DNA from: Chiua virens | Lineage: Eukaryota > Basidiomycota > Agaricomycetes > Boletales > Boletaceae | DNA length: 64,000 bases | Direction: 5' to 3' | NCBI GenBank assembly: GCA_019787685.1 | Contig: JAHNUO010000046.1 | Span: 1-64,000, forward strand | Part shown: positions 1-9,602 of the stretch, piece by piece | How positions within the stretch are numbered: the stretch's first letter is position 1 | Layout: the number at the start of each line of letters is the position of its first letter | Notes under the pieces: generated by a model | What the model was told of the DNA's origin: nothing | The model's database searches: none | The model's input: the letters and a program-made list of their open reading frames with translations, nothing else | Translations under genes and position numbers: made by a program

Positions 1-35
1 GAAGAAAATGAATCAGATGTTGATAGTGACGAGAG
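1..35 (+). repeat. 35-bp inverted copy of the Plavaka C-terminal tail
   Basis: Bases 1-35 are an exact reverse complement of bases 439-473, which lie inside the acidic C-terminal tail of the Plavaka-like gene. The match stops abruptly after base 35 on the inner side; the outer side is cut by the window edge, so the real length is unknown. This may be the edge of a second, oppositely oriented copy or a local inverted duplication. Confidence 0.85.
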
Positions 36-395
36 GAAATCAAATCATTCATCATTGGAGATCTTACCGAGGTCTGAAAGGAATTACACATATTATAAGT
101 TGTTGGCCATACTATGAGATCGGTGACATCCATTATCGCGGAATATACATATGGCAAGGCATGGCACATTTCCCTGTATGCTACTGCATTGTGGTAGTTG
201 GCTGATAATATCTTTCCTAAAAATTTAGTGCTTTCAAAGTTTCTGCAATCATTGCAAGGAGTTGTGAGCCCTTGCATCATGACCAACACCGTATCATGTT
301 TCTATTAAATCGGACATTCTTTCACAAATTGGGTAGGATAATAAGCTTTGAATGTACCACAGACACTAACATGTCTGTTATATAATAGCTATATT
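36..395. other. AT-rich non-coding stretch downstream of the transposase gene
   Basis: No convincing reading frame, RNA gene or repeat was seen here beyond the short inverted copy at its left edge. It follows the stop codon of the Plavaka-like gene and probably contains that gene's 3' end and the rest of the element. The terminal repeat of the element could not be identified. Confidence 0.5.
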
Positions 396-3300
396 TCAAG
401 CGTCGTGATCGCTGTCGTCATAGCCGTCACTCATACTACTCTCGTCACTATCAACATCTGATTCATTTTCTTCTTCTTCTTCTTCTTCTTTGTTGTTGTT
501 GTTGTCGTCGTCCTCATTTTGAGATGTGTGTGCTGTCTGAGTATCTTCAATACCTGGGCCGTCGACATCTTCATCGTCAGCAGCTAATTGCTCGTCGACC
601 AGGCCATGGTTGTGTCGTACATGCATGGTGTCATGACCTACACCAATTGCCGCATAGCGGGTGAACATGTCTCTATCAGCAAAACTGATTCCTGTTAGCA
701 TGTAAGACATCAAAATATGTGAAATAAAGCCCACATATTTACATAATACCTTGCCCAATCATCAGACTCCCCAGGTAGTCTGGCTACTGACATGCCGCCC
801 CGTAAGAATTGATCGGTACGACCATCTATGAATGCTGGAATGAGGTGACACCCACGGATCACCAGAGAGGGATCCAAAAACCCGAAAGCAGGGCTGTCTC
901 CACCTTCAGGCACAAATCCAACCTTTGGAAGAGTACACTGCCGGAAACCCCCATTATGGTCCGGATCAGTTCCGAGCCAACGGACCCACAGAACCTCCAT
1001 CGTCTCCTTTGAACCACTAACACCTCCGGGAGAGTATGAAACGTCAATACTGAATGCTTTGAGTAGCTGGCAGTACCAGAAGGGGTGACAATTGGCTTCT
1101 TCTTCCCTCGATAGAGTCATGAGGAAAGAAGAACGGTCTGTCCGCAGGCAATCATGAGCTCTGCGGATATCATAGCTTGTGTAGTTGATGCGAACAATTC
1201 TTGATTCCACGATTCAGTCTGGGTTTAGAAAACGCAATTCATTTTGTTCCTCTGGGGTGAATACTCGCTCGTCACCGTCAAAGTCCAAGCGGAGTAGTCT
1301 GGACAACAGGTGGTCCTTGAGACACGCGATGAAATCAGGCTGGAAGACATGTAAGCATATATGTGCATCAGCCAAAGTCGCTCACCTTGACGGCCGGGTC
1401 GTCAATATGGTTGAGAAGGAACCGAGACAGATTAAGAACGTTGTCCTTTCGAGCTTGGCTTGCCATCAAGTGATGCAGCATCGGTGAAGAGTCAACATCA
1501 TCTGCAACTTGGTCCTGCTCGTGCTGTCGCCTCAGGAGAGTGCGGCGACGCTCTTGCCTCGCAAATTGATCTTCGACGTTCTTCTTGTTCGAAAGTCCAT
1601 ACATCCTCTTGATTTGACAGTGCGCCAGCTCTCCCTGAAGGTAACCGTACGTCAGAATGCAGTAAAAGAAATGAAACTTTAGGTATAAAAAAAAGTTTCA
1701 GACTTACAACTTGGGTTGAGAACGAGTCAGTCGTCCCGAACGTCTTGATCATTGAGACGTAATCACCCAGAGCATGGAACTTGTATGTGTTGAGATTGAA
1801 CATTTTTGGGAGTGAGCCCGCCGAGCGTACTTCTTTCTTTCGACGTCCAGCCTTGACATCAGCTAATTCCCTCCTCTGCCGTTGTGCAGCTTCCGCAGGT
1901 AATTCGTGAGTGATGAAGGCGGCGCAGGTGACTCGTTGAAACTGGCGAAGCTGATCACAAAGGGTCTGTAACGACTGCTGAAGGAGTATGAGCGAATCGT
2001 CCGTGTGAATTTGAAGCTTGGCTAGTGCGTGCCATTCGGAGAGTCGGAATAAGAGGCGCTGAATGTTTGAGTCGTGCGCAGGAGGAAAAAGTCCTTCAAA
2101 TACGGGGATGGAACACTGTAGTAAAGCCCCTTAATCACTACGAACTGAGACGAAACATGCAAAGACCCTACCTGTAATACGTGCTCAAAGAACCATGCCG
2201 GTCGCTGGCTGGTGTTCGCTACATCTGGAGGGAAACGGCGGATTCCGTTCAATCCAAAGGATGATATTTGCGTGAATCTATCAGACCACTTTTCAGTAAC
2301 CACATTGTTGGAAGAATGTCAAATGCACCGTTCATTAAGTATGTCGATCTTACGTGGATCAACAGCATAAATCAATCGGAGAAGATGCTTGAGAACCGAC
2401 TTGAGAATGCCAAGCTCGAATTCGTGGAGTAAATCTACAACAAGAATCGGGTACAATTTGAATCCAAAGGGAGAGAGTCGCTCGCAAAAAGAATTCTGGG
2501 AGGGGTAGTTAGCTGGCTCCCGAAAAGTTAAATATGATTCTTACCAAAGTCAGAACCAGTGACTGGTCCTTGAGAAGAGTTTCCACGGCTGTACCCTTCA
2601 ACGGCCGGCCAAGGACATAAATTTTCCGTCGCGCAAGTTCAATCTTATGCGCCAAGTATGTTCTTGCTTGAGAAAATCTTGCAGCGATGTCTCTGAGAAA
2701 TCCGGTGCAATGGAACATGGATTTTGGGATGAGGCAACGAGGACAAGGGCAATAACCTTTGTCCCGGATGGTAGCAAGGAGAACTCTTCCAAACAATCAG
2801 TCATAAATTTGCACCAGGATATGCACGCAATTCACTCACTTTTCTGGATAGTCGGCTGAGTAAGTAAATATCCTGGGGTATACCCTCCTGGTGATGCCGT
2901 CGAAGCATTTCACGACGATTCCATTCTTGTAAGCCTCAATAAAATCATCGTCGAGCAATAATGTCCAGATTGCATGAATGAGTTCTCGCTTGCAATGAAC
3001 GAGAAGGTCGTGGTTGTGTTTCTTGCCAGACACCGAGGACAAAAATTTTTTGATGGACTCTGGAAGCTGAGGGTTTGGGTGAGACTTCAAGAGCAGCGCA
3101 AGAAAGAAGAAAATCAACCTACAGAAGGGATAAACACAATCGGATGACAGCACCCCGACTCAGGATTGGACCAAATGTATTTGGAGAGATTTCCAAAAAA
3201 AAGATAGATGGGCCATGCAGACGCATGCCCAAACTGTGCGAGCCGAGTCGAATCCGACCAGAACATGAGACTGGAAACTACTCTTTCCAACTTGCAGCCG

Positions 3301-4574
3301 TCGTCTCTTCTCTGCTTCATCACTTCGTCATGGGCTTGGTTCCAGGCGTCCGAGGTGTACAGTTCATCATAAACGCGTTGGTGGCGACCGGTGACCGGGG
3401 ATTTCCAAATCCTTTTGAAAGGGGTGAGATGGAAATTCTTCGATGATGCCTCTGCAAATACTGCTCGCACGACATCTAGGATTGGCCTGTAGCGAAGACC
3501 GCCCACCGAGAACGTCAACCCATTGCCCTCCACCTTCTTTTCCCTTGTAGGTACTGATATGTTGACCGATGCACGTTTCCATCTGTCGATCCCGAATATG
3601 TCTTCTGGTGGTATCTCCTTCTCAGCAGCGTCAAACTGAGATGTCTCTCTAGAAGCATCAAATCTCGACAGATCCTGGATGTCGAAGTCGGGGGCTTGGA
3701 GGACCTCGTGAACCAGTCGTGTGAGTTCTGAATCGGATTTATGACTACTACCAGTATTTTTCCAGTTCATGATTCGCCAGATAGACATGTTTGCCCATGG
3801 CCAGGGCGGGGAGTAGTTTCCGTTGACCGAGCTAGGGAGAATGTCCTGGCTAGGCTGAGACAATTCATCCATGGAAACGAATGAGTCGGGATCGTACGAC
3901 GGGCGATGGCGATATGCACGAGTGATACCGAAGTTATTGAACCATGTAGTGAAGGAATCCCACACGTGCAGAAAGACACGAGGGATAATCGAAGTGGTTG
4001 CGGGGGTAGGGTGGGGATCAACTGCTGGTAACGGTGGCTCAGGGAGCAAGTCTCGATACCTTGCAGGTACCCGTCGATTACGAGGGGGAAGGGGCTGCGA
4101 TTCAGTGCCTGTGATGTCAGGGGCATCAGGTATTTGTTGCGAGAAAGGTTCAGTCGTAGCCTGCGAGGGTGCTGGGACTTCTTGAGTATGGGACTGTGGT
4201 CTCTGCTGACTTGAAATACTGAGTCAGGGTGAGAAAAGCACGAAAATGGTCAAAACATTACCTCAGTAACGTCTGAAACCGTGATCAACGCCAAAGGATT
4301 CGAGGGCCCTGGAAGATTTACTTGCCTACCGCTCTGGAATCCATCTGAGTGGTACGAATTCAAAGAATCCAACAGAAAGCCGTACCTCATCAGCGTCAAG
4401 TCTGACCCGCTTGTTGGGAGGCTCCTCCGTCAATAGAAAGGTTGAGTTGGCGCATGCGAGTTGCTCAGCCTGCGCAGGCCCGAAAATGTCGCATGTAGCT
4501 TGATGCTGCGTCAGGCCTCTCCGGGATAAGAAGGTGCGAGCGCAATTGGGGTGGCACCTGAAAGCAGAGGCCAT
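396..4574 (-). pseudogene. Plavaka (CACTA-like) transposase, decayed
   Basis: This is a multi-exon gene of the Plavaka transposase family, which is abundant in agaricomycetes and related to CACTA elements. The start is placed at 4574, where the protein opens with a C2H2-type finger (CHPNCARTF...LTQHQATC). Core blocks follow in order: the FSVGGLRYRPILD region near 3.5 kb, a block ending in MFWSDSTRLAQFG near 3.3 kb, the CPRCLIPK cysteine block near 2.75 kb, a HEFELGILKS motif near 2.4 kb, and a C-terminal module with GFLDPSLVIRGCHLIPAF near 0.9 kb and ADRDMFTRY near 0.68 kb. The last residues are a very acidic Asp/Glu/Asn tail. I see one in-frame TGA at 1214-1216 between two well-conserved blocks, so the copy is probably dead, unless an intron I did not resolve removes it. 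Exon borders are approximate. Confidence 0.8.
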
Positions 4575-5073
4575 CTTGACACAATGGAAGTTGTGATACG
4601 GAAGCGCGAGATAGTGGGAAGCTTGAGATTTTGATGTTAGAGGCTGGGAGTGTTCGAGTTTTGAGCGGCGGAGACCTAGTTGCTTCAATCTCAGAATTTG
4701 AAAAGAACAAGAGAAAACGTTGAGAAAACGAGGCAATGATGTCTGTGAAAGGATTGAGAACATGTTGCAATCAAACGAGCAACCACTCATCGCATGTCCT
4801 GATGTCATAGTGATGTCACCGAAAATGCTGAAAGCACGTTGGAATCGAAGCACTCGACGTTCCAGCACAATCCAAGCTGAGAGTTGACATAACGGGTGAA
4901 TGGATGCCAATGGGAGAAACAAGGCTAAAATAACGCTCAGAGTCATGCCGATCTGATGAAGGATGAAGAGGACGATGAAGGAAAGCACGCACCTGGGAGG
5001 GGACGAAAGTCTGACAACGATTCGGAGGTCCAGGAGAGGGATTCTGAGTCCTTAAACTGAACCTAGACGAAAG
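4575..5073. other. Region upstream of the transposase gene
   Basis: An open frame runs upstream of the chosen start to 4988, but its hydrophobic translation does not look like part of the transposase. It probably represents the 5' region of the Plavaka element. I could not find a CACTA-type terminal repeat here. Confidence 0.4.
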
Positions 5074-5212
5074 CGCTTCAAAAGGTCTTTAACCCCACTG
5101 TCGCTCGATTCGAGGTGACAGGGCGACCTATGGACACAAAGTCCAAAAGCGTTCTCTGTGCGACGCAAAGTCAACACGAGAGATTTCGAGCGGCGCAAAG
5201 CCAACTCTGAGA
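5074..5212 (+). repeat. Dispersed repeat, copy 1 (forward)
   Basis: This is one member of a family seen several times in the first 19 kb. Reading forward it carries, in order, a block with CCCCACTGTCGCTCGATTCG, then CTATGGACACAAAGTCC, then GAGCGGCGCAAAGCCAACTC. The same blocks recur at 7871-8089 (forward, outer block flipped), 8601-8829 and 18590-18770 (both reversed). No coding function is proposed: translations of different copies look alike only because the DNA is alike. Confidence 0.8.
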
Positions 5213-5601
5213 AACAAGAAAATTCGGGCCGGGTCTTGAGGCAGAAGGATTCAGACGAGGAGAAAGCTTGAGTGATTGATCAATGTCGACGAGGCGGGGC
5301 GAAGGTGGGCGGCAGTGTCAACGTCCGTCTGGGATGCATGATGCATGATGGCTAGGTCCAAGATGAATCGATGTCATTGACAAATACGCGTCGCGTATCT
5401 GTCTACGTTTCATAATCTAATTGTAATTATTTGTTTTTGTCGTCACGTGGTGTCAATAAGCGGACATTCAAAGTTACACTACATTAATTTAATGGCGTAG
5501 GGCTGAAATCCCAGGGTTAACCGCACAATGTCGCAAGTGAAAACGGATTGCATAAATTGAGGGGAAAGCTACATTATAATCATACATCATACTGTTAAAA
5601 A
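5213..5601. other. Non-coding spacer with a short direct repeat
   Basis: This stretch separates repeat copy 1 from the orphan gene. A short tandem ATGCATG repeat lies near 5335-5350. The right half is AT-rich. No gene is seen. Confidence 0.45.
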
Positions 5602-7719
5602 TTATACATCATGATAGTCGAAGGGAAACTGGTGGGGAAGGAGAGGGGGACGACCAAAGTAATCATAAAACGTCTGGATGTAAAAAAAACACACCTGCGA
5701 CATGACCTCGTATACTTCTACATATTTCGATCCCGGTATCAAATTGGTGTTCGAAAAAGAAGGGTGAGCATCTGGCCAGGTGGAGAGAAGTAGACAGAAT
5801 GTGTTGAGGACCTGCTCGTTGTCAGAGAAACTGTCCGTGAATCCATGATTGCTAGCTTTGGATGGCAGAGGCTCTGACCAAAGCATGAGCCCAGAGCTGC
5901 CCGGGAAAATACCACAGATGAAGCTCAGTCGTTCGGAACGATGTTCAGCCCAGAGGCGAGGATTAAGAGCTTGGTCAAGAGCACAAAGCTCGTATCGCCA
6001 GCCAGTCTCGTACAACTCCCATAAAATAGCTTTGATGAGACGGGTCGGGGGGTTGGTCAGCGAGGCGATTGGAATTAATTTGCCCCGCCATTCCACCTGT
6101 TCCTTGGGTGCAAGATTCGATCCTTGCGATGTCAGGGCAGCGAATTCTTCCCCAAACGCTTCCAGCATGGCCAGCTTACTAGATTTGCTGCTCGTGGCTG
6201 TGCCTTCCATGTCCTCCTTGAAGGGCACGCCATTGAGAATCTCCCTCCACTGTTGGGGAGATGGGAAGCGGGCGGGGGGGCTGTGATCGAGCCAACTAAT
6301 CCACAGCATGCGAATCGCAAGCCAGTTCGTCATGAAGCATTGGCGACGTTCGGGGGATGGTGACGAGATAAGCAGAGGTGGTTCGGGGACACGATACCCC
6401 TGATCCACCAAACCTTTCTTCACCCTGGATGGGTCTTTGTCGATGCATTTCAATGCGTCGACCCAAACCTGGAAGGCTAGCGGCATCTCGGGCACCTGCA
6501 GCTCTACCCACTTGTTGCGACCTGCGGAAATTGCTTCACAGCAGGTTAGCCCACGCCGTATCGATAATGTCGGTAGACATTGACATGACCTACCTGACTG
6601 GGGTCCAGGTCGAGTGTGCTTCTGCTTCTTCTCTGCTCTCCTGGACTTAGCTTGAGTGGGCATTTTACCTGCTTGCGAGGAAAGCTGAGGGGTGGATGAA
6701 TCTGAAATGCTGGGCTTCTGGTTGTAAGAAGGTGTATAGGCGCGCCGAGTGTGAAAGTGACGATCGAAGCCCCCTTTTCCGAGATACAGGTTTGCAAAGG
6801 GTTGGACGGATCTGCCAGCTTCGGCGTACATGCCACGGATGATATCGTCAGGAAACGTGAACCTGACATGCTTCTCGATGTTCGTGTCCGGAGTGATTGA
6901 GAGGCGGGGACAGATCAACCACACTGGCACACCCACATGGAACAGGTCGTCGCAGGTTTTCATGTCTTGCGTGAAGCATCCCATCCAGTGGGATTGGACA
7001 GGAAGGGGGGGACCAGACGGGTAGGCGATATGAGGTTGAACATAAGTAACGTAGTCGATGAACGCCATGATGTCGAGGAAGTACCGTTGGGCTTCGGCGA
7101 CGAAAACAATGATATCACGGTATGTAAGCGGGTGAGTGAGGAGCAACATAGTGTCGTGTTTCAGGCTCTGGATCATCCTACTTGCAATGTCCTGCTTGTC
7201 ACCACGGGTGTTCTTCCATGCCTGGTGGCGCTCAGACGCAATCTGATGCAAAGAAACGACGCCGACTGCCTTTTCTTGCTTCAGCTTCCCAACTTGAAAG
7301 GCGGTGTGAGGAAGAGGTTTGAAGTCTTCCGGCGTGGGGCGATACCACGCCCATAACAAAGGGTCGGGCGGTGAGTAGTGCTCCTTGCGACGGATGCAGA
7401 CAGCATAACAAAATTCTTTACTGTATGTCTGCGGCCATTGAAAACAATCCGCTGTACCAAATCGCCCATCTGCTCGAGCCCGCAGTTCCTCTTCGTTGTT
7501 ATGGGGTTTGGGGACGAAGGTCATGTTGGGCGAGGTGTAGACGGTTGTGGCTGCATCATGTCCGGTGGCGATCGATTTGGCATCCAAGGAATTGTACGTA
7601 GCTGGTAGATTGCGTGGGTTTTGATCCGAACATAAGGTATGAGAAGACTTACCATCATGAGCGCGAGTTTGGGGAGCAAATTTCAAGGTCATATCAGTAA
7701 TGGCTAGAATATGGGTCAA
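5602..7719 (-). CDS. Orphan protein of a repeat-associated agaricomycete family
   Basis: This is a 705-residue open frame without internal stops. I recall similar uncharacterised proteins in many agaricomycete genomes, often near transposons, with a block like PVQSHWMGCFTQDMKTCDD (about residues 240-260) and a RHFHTRRAY block (about residue 320). I know of no catalytic motif and propose no function. A middle stretch rich in Ser, Lys and Arg (about 330-375) separates the two conserved halves. Bases 6593-6522 look like a 72-bp intron (GTAGGT donor, CTAAC branch-like motif, CAG acceptor) that keeps the frame open, so the spliced product may be 24 residues shorter. The gene lies between copies of the dispersed repeat, which fits a mobile or repeat-derived origin. 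Confidence 0.65.
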   Translation of the reverse strand: MTHILAITDMTLKFAPQTRAHDGKSSHTLCSDQNPRNLPATYNSLDAKSIATGHDAATTVYTSPNMTFVPKPHNNEEELRARADGRFGTADCFQWPQTYSKEFCYAVCIRRKEHYSPPDPLLWAWYRPTPEDFKPLPHTAFQVGKLKQEKAVGVVSLHQIASERHQAWKNTRGDKQDIASRMIQSLKHDTMLLLTHPLTYRDIIVFVAEAQRYFLDIMAFIDYVTYVQPHIAYPSGPPLPVQSHWMGCFTQDMKTCDDLFHVGVPVWLICPRLSITPDTNIEKHVRFTFPDDIIRGMYAEAGRSVQPFANLYLGKGGFDRHFHTRRAYTPSYNQKPSISDSSTPQLSSQAGKMPTQAKSRRAEKKQKHTRPGPQSGRSCQCLPTLSIRRGLTCCEAISAGRNKWVELQVPEMPLAFQVWVDALKCIDKDPSRVKKGLVDQGYRVPEPPLLISSPSPERRQCFMTNWLAIRMLWISWLDHSPPARFPSPQQWREILNGVPFKEDMEGTATSSKSSKLAMLEAFGEEFAALTSQGSNLAPKEQVEWRGKLIPIASLTNPPTRLIKAILWELYETGWRYELCALDQALNPRLWAEHRSERLSFICGIFPGSSGLMLWSEPLPSKASNHGFTDSFSDNEQVLNTFCLLLSTWPDAHPSFSNTNLIPGSKYVEVYEVMSQVCFFYIQTFYDYFGRPPLLPHQFPFDYHDV

Positions 7720-7870
7720 GATCGTGCCGATGGACCAGGGATTAGGTACAGTACCAGTATTGACAAAGAGTCTAAGGCTGTATCCACCAGAGGTGCGAGA
7801 TCTGTGTGTGGCGACGAGGTAGTGGGAAGAAGGATTTCAAACGGAAAGAGCTTCGACCGTGAATTCGACC

Positions 7871-8089
7871 GCGAATCGAGTGACTCAGGGGGGTTGAAGG
7901 CCCTTGGCGATGGGGCGGCCCTATGGACACAAAGTCCAAAAGCGTTCTGTGCGCGACACGAAGTCAACACAAAGAGAGATCGAGCGGCGCAAAGCCAACT
8001 CAGTGAGGATTCCGGGACGAGGGGGTGAGGCTGCGATGAACGTCGTCCAGGTGCAGAGGCGTCACGCAAAGACAGTCTTGAGGGGTAAC
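7871..8089 (+). repeat. Dispersed repeat, copy 2 (forward, outer block inverted)
   Basis: Same family as copy 1, but longer at its inner end. The outermost ~36 bp (CGCGAATCGAG...GGTTGAAGGCCC) stand in the opposite orientation relative to the rest of the unit when compared with copies 1, 3 and 4. The remaining blocks keep the family order. Confidence 0.75.
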
Positions 8090-8600
8090 GAGGCAGAGAG
8101 TATCAGGAAGGGTTCGAATGTAAGCGGGGGGTGGGAGGTGTAGATCTGAATTAAAACCAAGTAGCTATATAGGTTGAGACGGGTCTATTGTCTGATTCAA
8201 TTATTGCCGATGGACGTGTGGACCGTGTGGACGCATTATTTGTTGTTGTTGTTGCTTGTTTTCTACAAGCGTTGGGAACGTCTCAGTATACCCACAGGTC
8301 CTTGACTCCCACATTACGGATCATCGATCATCGATCACACTGGTCACACATTGCCTCCTCCATCCTGCCCTCTGGATATATCCGAACGACCCATTGTAGA
8401 AGGGATTCAGTAGGCTGAAGTGGGTCACCCGGTAAGTGATGTGCCCTTGAATCGTAAGCAATAAGGGCTCATAGGCTCGTACTAACCACCGACGTCTGCC
8501 ATCCTGGAAGGTCCCTTCAAGGCCGACGTCTATCGCCATCGTTGACGAGATTGCCGCTCCCACGCCGCCGCCGCCGCCTTGTCCCTCAGATTGGATTACT

Positions 8601-8829
8601 GTTACTCCTCAAGATTGTCTCCGCGCGACGCCTCTGCACCTGGACGACGTTCATCGCAGCCTCGCCCCCTCGTCCCGGAATCCTCACTGAGTTGGCTTTG
8701 CGCCGCTCGATCTCTCTTTGCGTTGACTTTGTGTCGCGCACAGAACGCTTTTGGACTTTGTGTCCATAGGGCCACCCCATCGCCACCGCGAATCGAGCGA
8801 TAGTGGGGTTGAAGGCCCTTCGAAGCCCT
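8601..8829 (-). repeat. Dispersed repeat, copy 3 (reverse)
   Basis: Reverse-oriented copy with all blocks in standard order: GTTACTCCTCAAG at its inner end, then the AGTTGGCTTTGCGCCGCTCG block, the GGACTTTGTGTCCATAGGG block, and the AATCGAGCGATAGTGGGGTTG block at its outer end. Confidence 0.8.
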
Positions 8830-9168
8830 TTCTCCTCGATCCCTTTCTCCTCCTCATTCACTTCCTCGAAGGTAGGTACAGTGTTACTGCACTCCTCCCC
8901 ATCAAACTCATTACTATCCAGTGTCGTCGATATGTAACGCCCCGGTGTCTAATAGGGTCACCTTCCTCGGACCACGGACCTCGCTGAGCTGGCTTTGTGC
9001 TGCTCGAATCTTTCTGTGATGATCTCGTGTCGAACTTGGAAGCGCTTTCCCCCTTCAACCCTGTCCTCATCTATTTCATCGAAGTAAGTACAGTATCAAA
9101 GTCACTTTGTTATTGCGCTTCCCCCGCCGTACTCCATCCTTAGCTCATCAATATCCCTCTATCTGCTG
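8830..9168. repeat. Degenerate copy of the dispersed repeat and retrotransposon target site
   Basis: A degraded reverse copy spans about 8966-9066 (GACCTCGCTGAGCTGGCTTTG...GGAAGCGCTTTCCCCCTTCAACC). The stretch ends at the GGGTC target site of the copia element. No gene is seen. Confidence 0.55.
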
Positions 9169-9173
9169 GGGTC
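9169..9173 (+). repeat. Target site duplication GGGTC, left
   Basis: The five bases directly outside the left LTR are GGGTC and are repeated directly outside the right LTR at 15494-15498. Five-base duplications are normal for Ty1/copia integrases. Confidence 0.9.
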
Positions 9174-9541
9174 TGTTAGAACAGACCGGTTCCGAAGGAC
9201 CCGGTTGTCCCGAGGGCAGAGTCACTGCTCTGGTGACTTACCTGATGGTGAAGCTCAAGATGATATTGTGGAGGATGGAGAGAGAGAAGATTGTTATTCT
9301 GTATATACAGTAGAACATGTTTATATATCTACTGTAATGCTATGCTGTACCTGTAGTGAGGAGTAATGGTACTGCATTGATGATTGTAACTAATTGTATT
9401 GTAGTGCCTAAGGTACTACAATAAGTCTATAGTCGTTCTGGTACTTCCAGAGCGCGGGAACCTCGGAACTTCCGGAAGCGGAAGCCTCGGAGTCGCGGGA
9501 ACTACCCGGAACGGTCGGAACAGTTTATACATATTCCAACA
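9174..9541 (-). repeat. 3' LTR of the copia element
   Basis: This 368-bp LTR is the 3' one in the element's own orientation. It differs from its partner at four positions by my count. It contains clustered TTCCGGAA-type motifs near 9460-9480 and an AT-rich stretch (GTATATACAGTAGAAC...TTTATATATCTACTG) near 9300-9330 that may hold promoter or termination signals. Confidence 0.93.
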
Positions 9542-9552
9542 CTCCCCCTTGC
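9542..9552 (-). other. Polypurine tract of the copia element
   Basis: On the minus strand the bases right before the 3' LTR read GCAAGGGGGAG, a polypurine tract where plus-strand DNA synthesis of LTR elements is primed. Position and composition both fit. Confidence 0.75.
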
Positions 9553-9602
9553 CTTGTGTACGCAGACACTTCAGGCATAAGAAAGGACTTTCGCACAAGC
9601 TG

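Larger units (their letters stand above)
7871..8829. repeat. Foldback arrangement of two dispersed-repeat copies
   Basis: Copy 2 (7871-8089) and copy 3 (8601-8829) face each other as arms of roughly 200 bp around a ~510-bp spacer. The arms share the block encoding GGTGCAGAGGCGTC near 8050 and its reverse complement near 8640, the CAAAGTCCAAAAGCG block, and the AAGCCAACTCAGTGAGGATT block. Such an arrangement is typical of non-autonomous foldback or MITE-like elements, but I found no clear target duplication and no terminal motif. The spacer has a short TTG run near 8238 and a GATCATCGATCATCGATCA run near 8320. Confidence 0.6.

Noticed and set aside
8579..8803. Small protein genes with a shared AQNAFGLCVHRA block
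   Set aside because: The block recurs because the underlying repeat is duplicated, in several orientations and with different surrounding frames. No codon-level conservation is visible.
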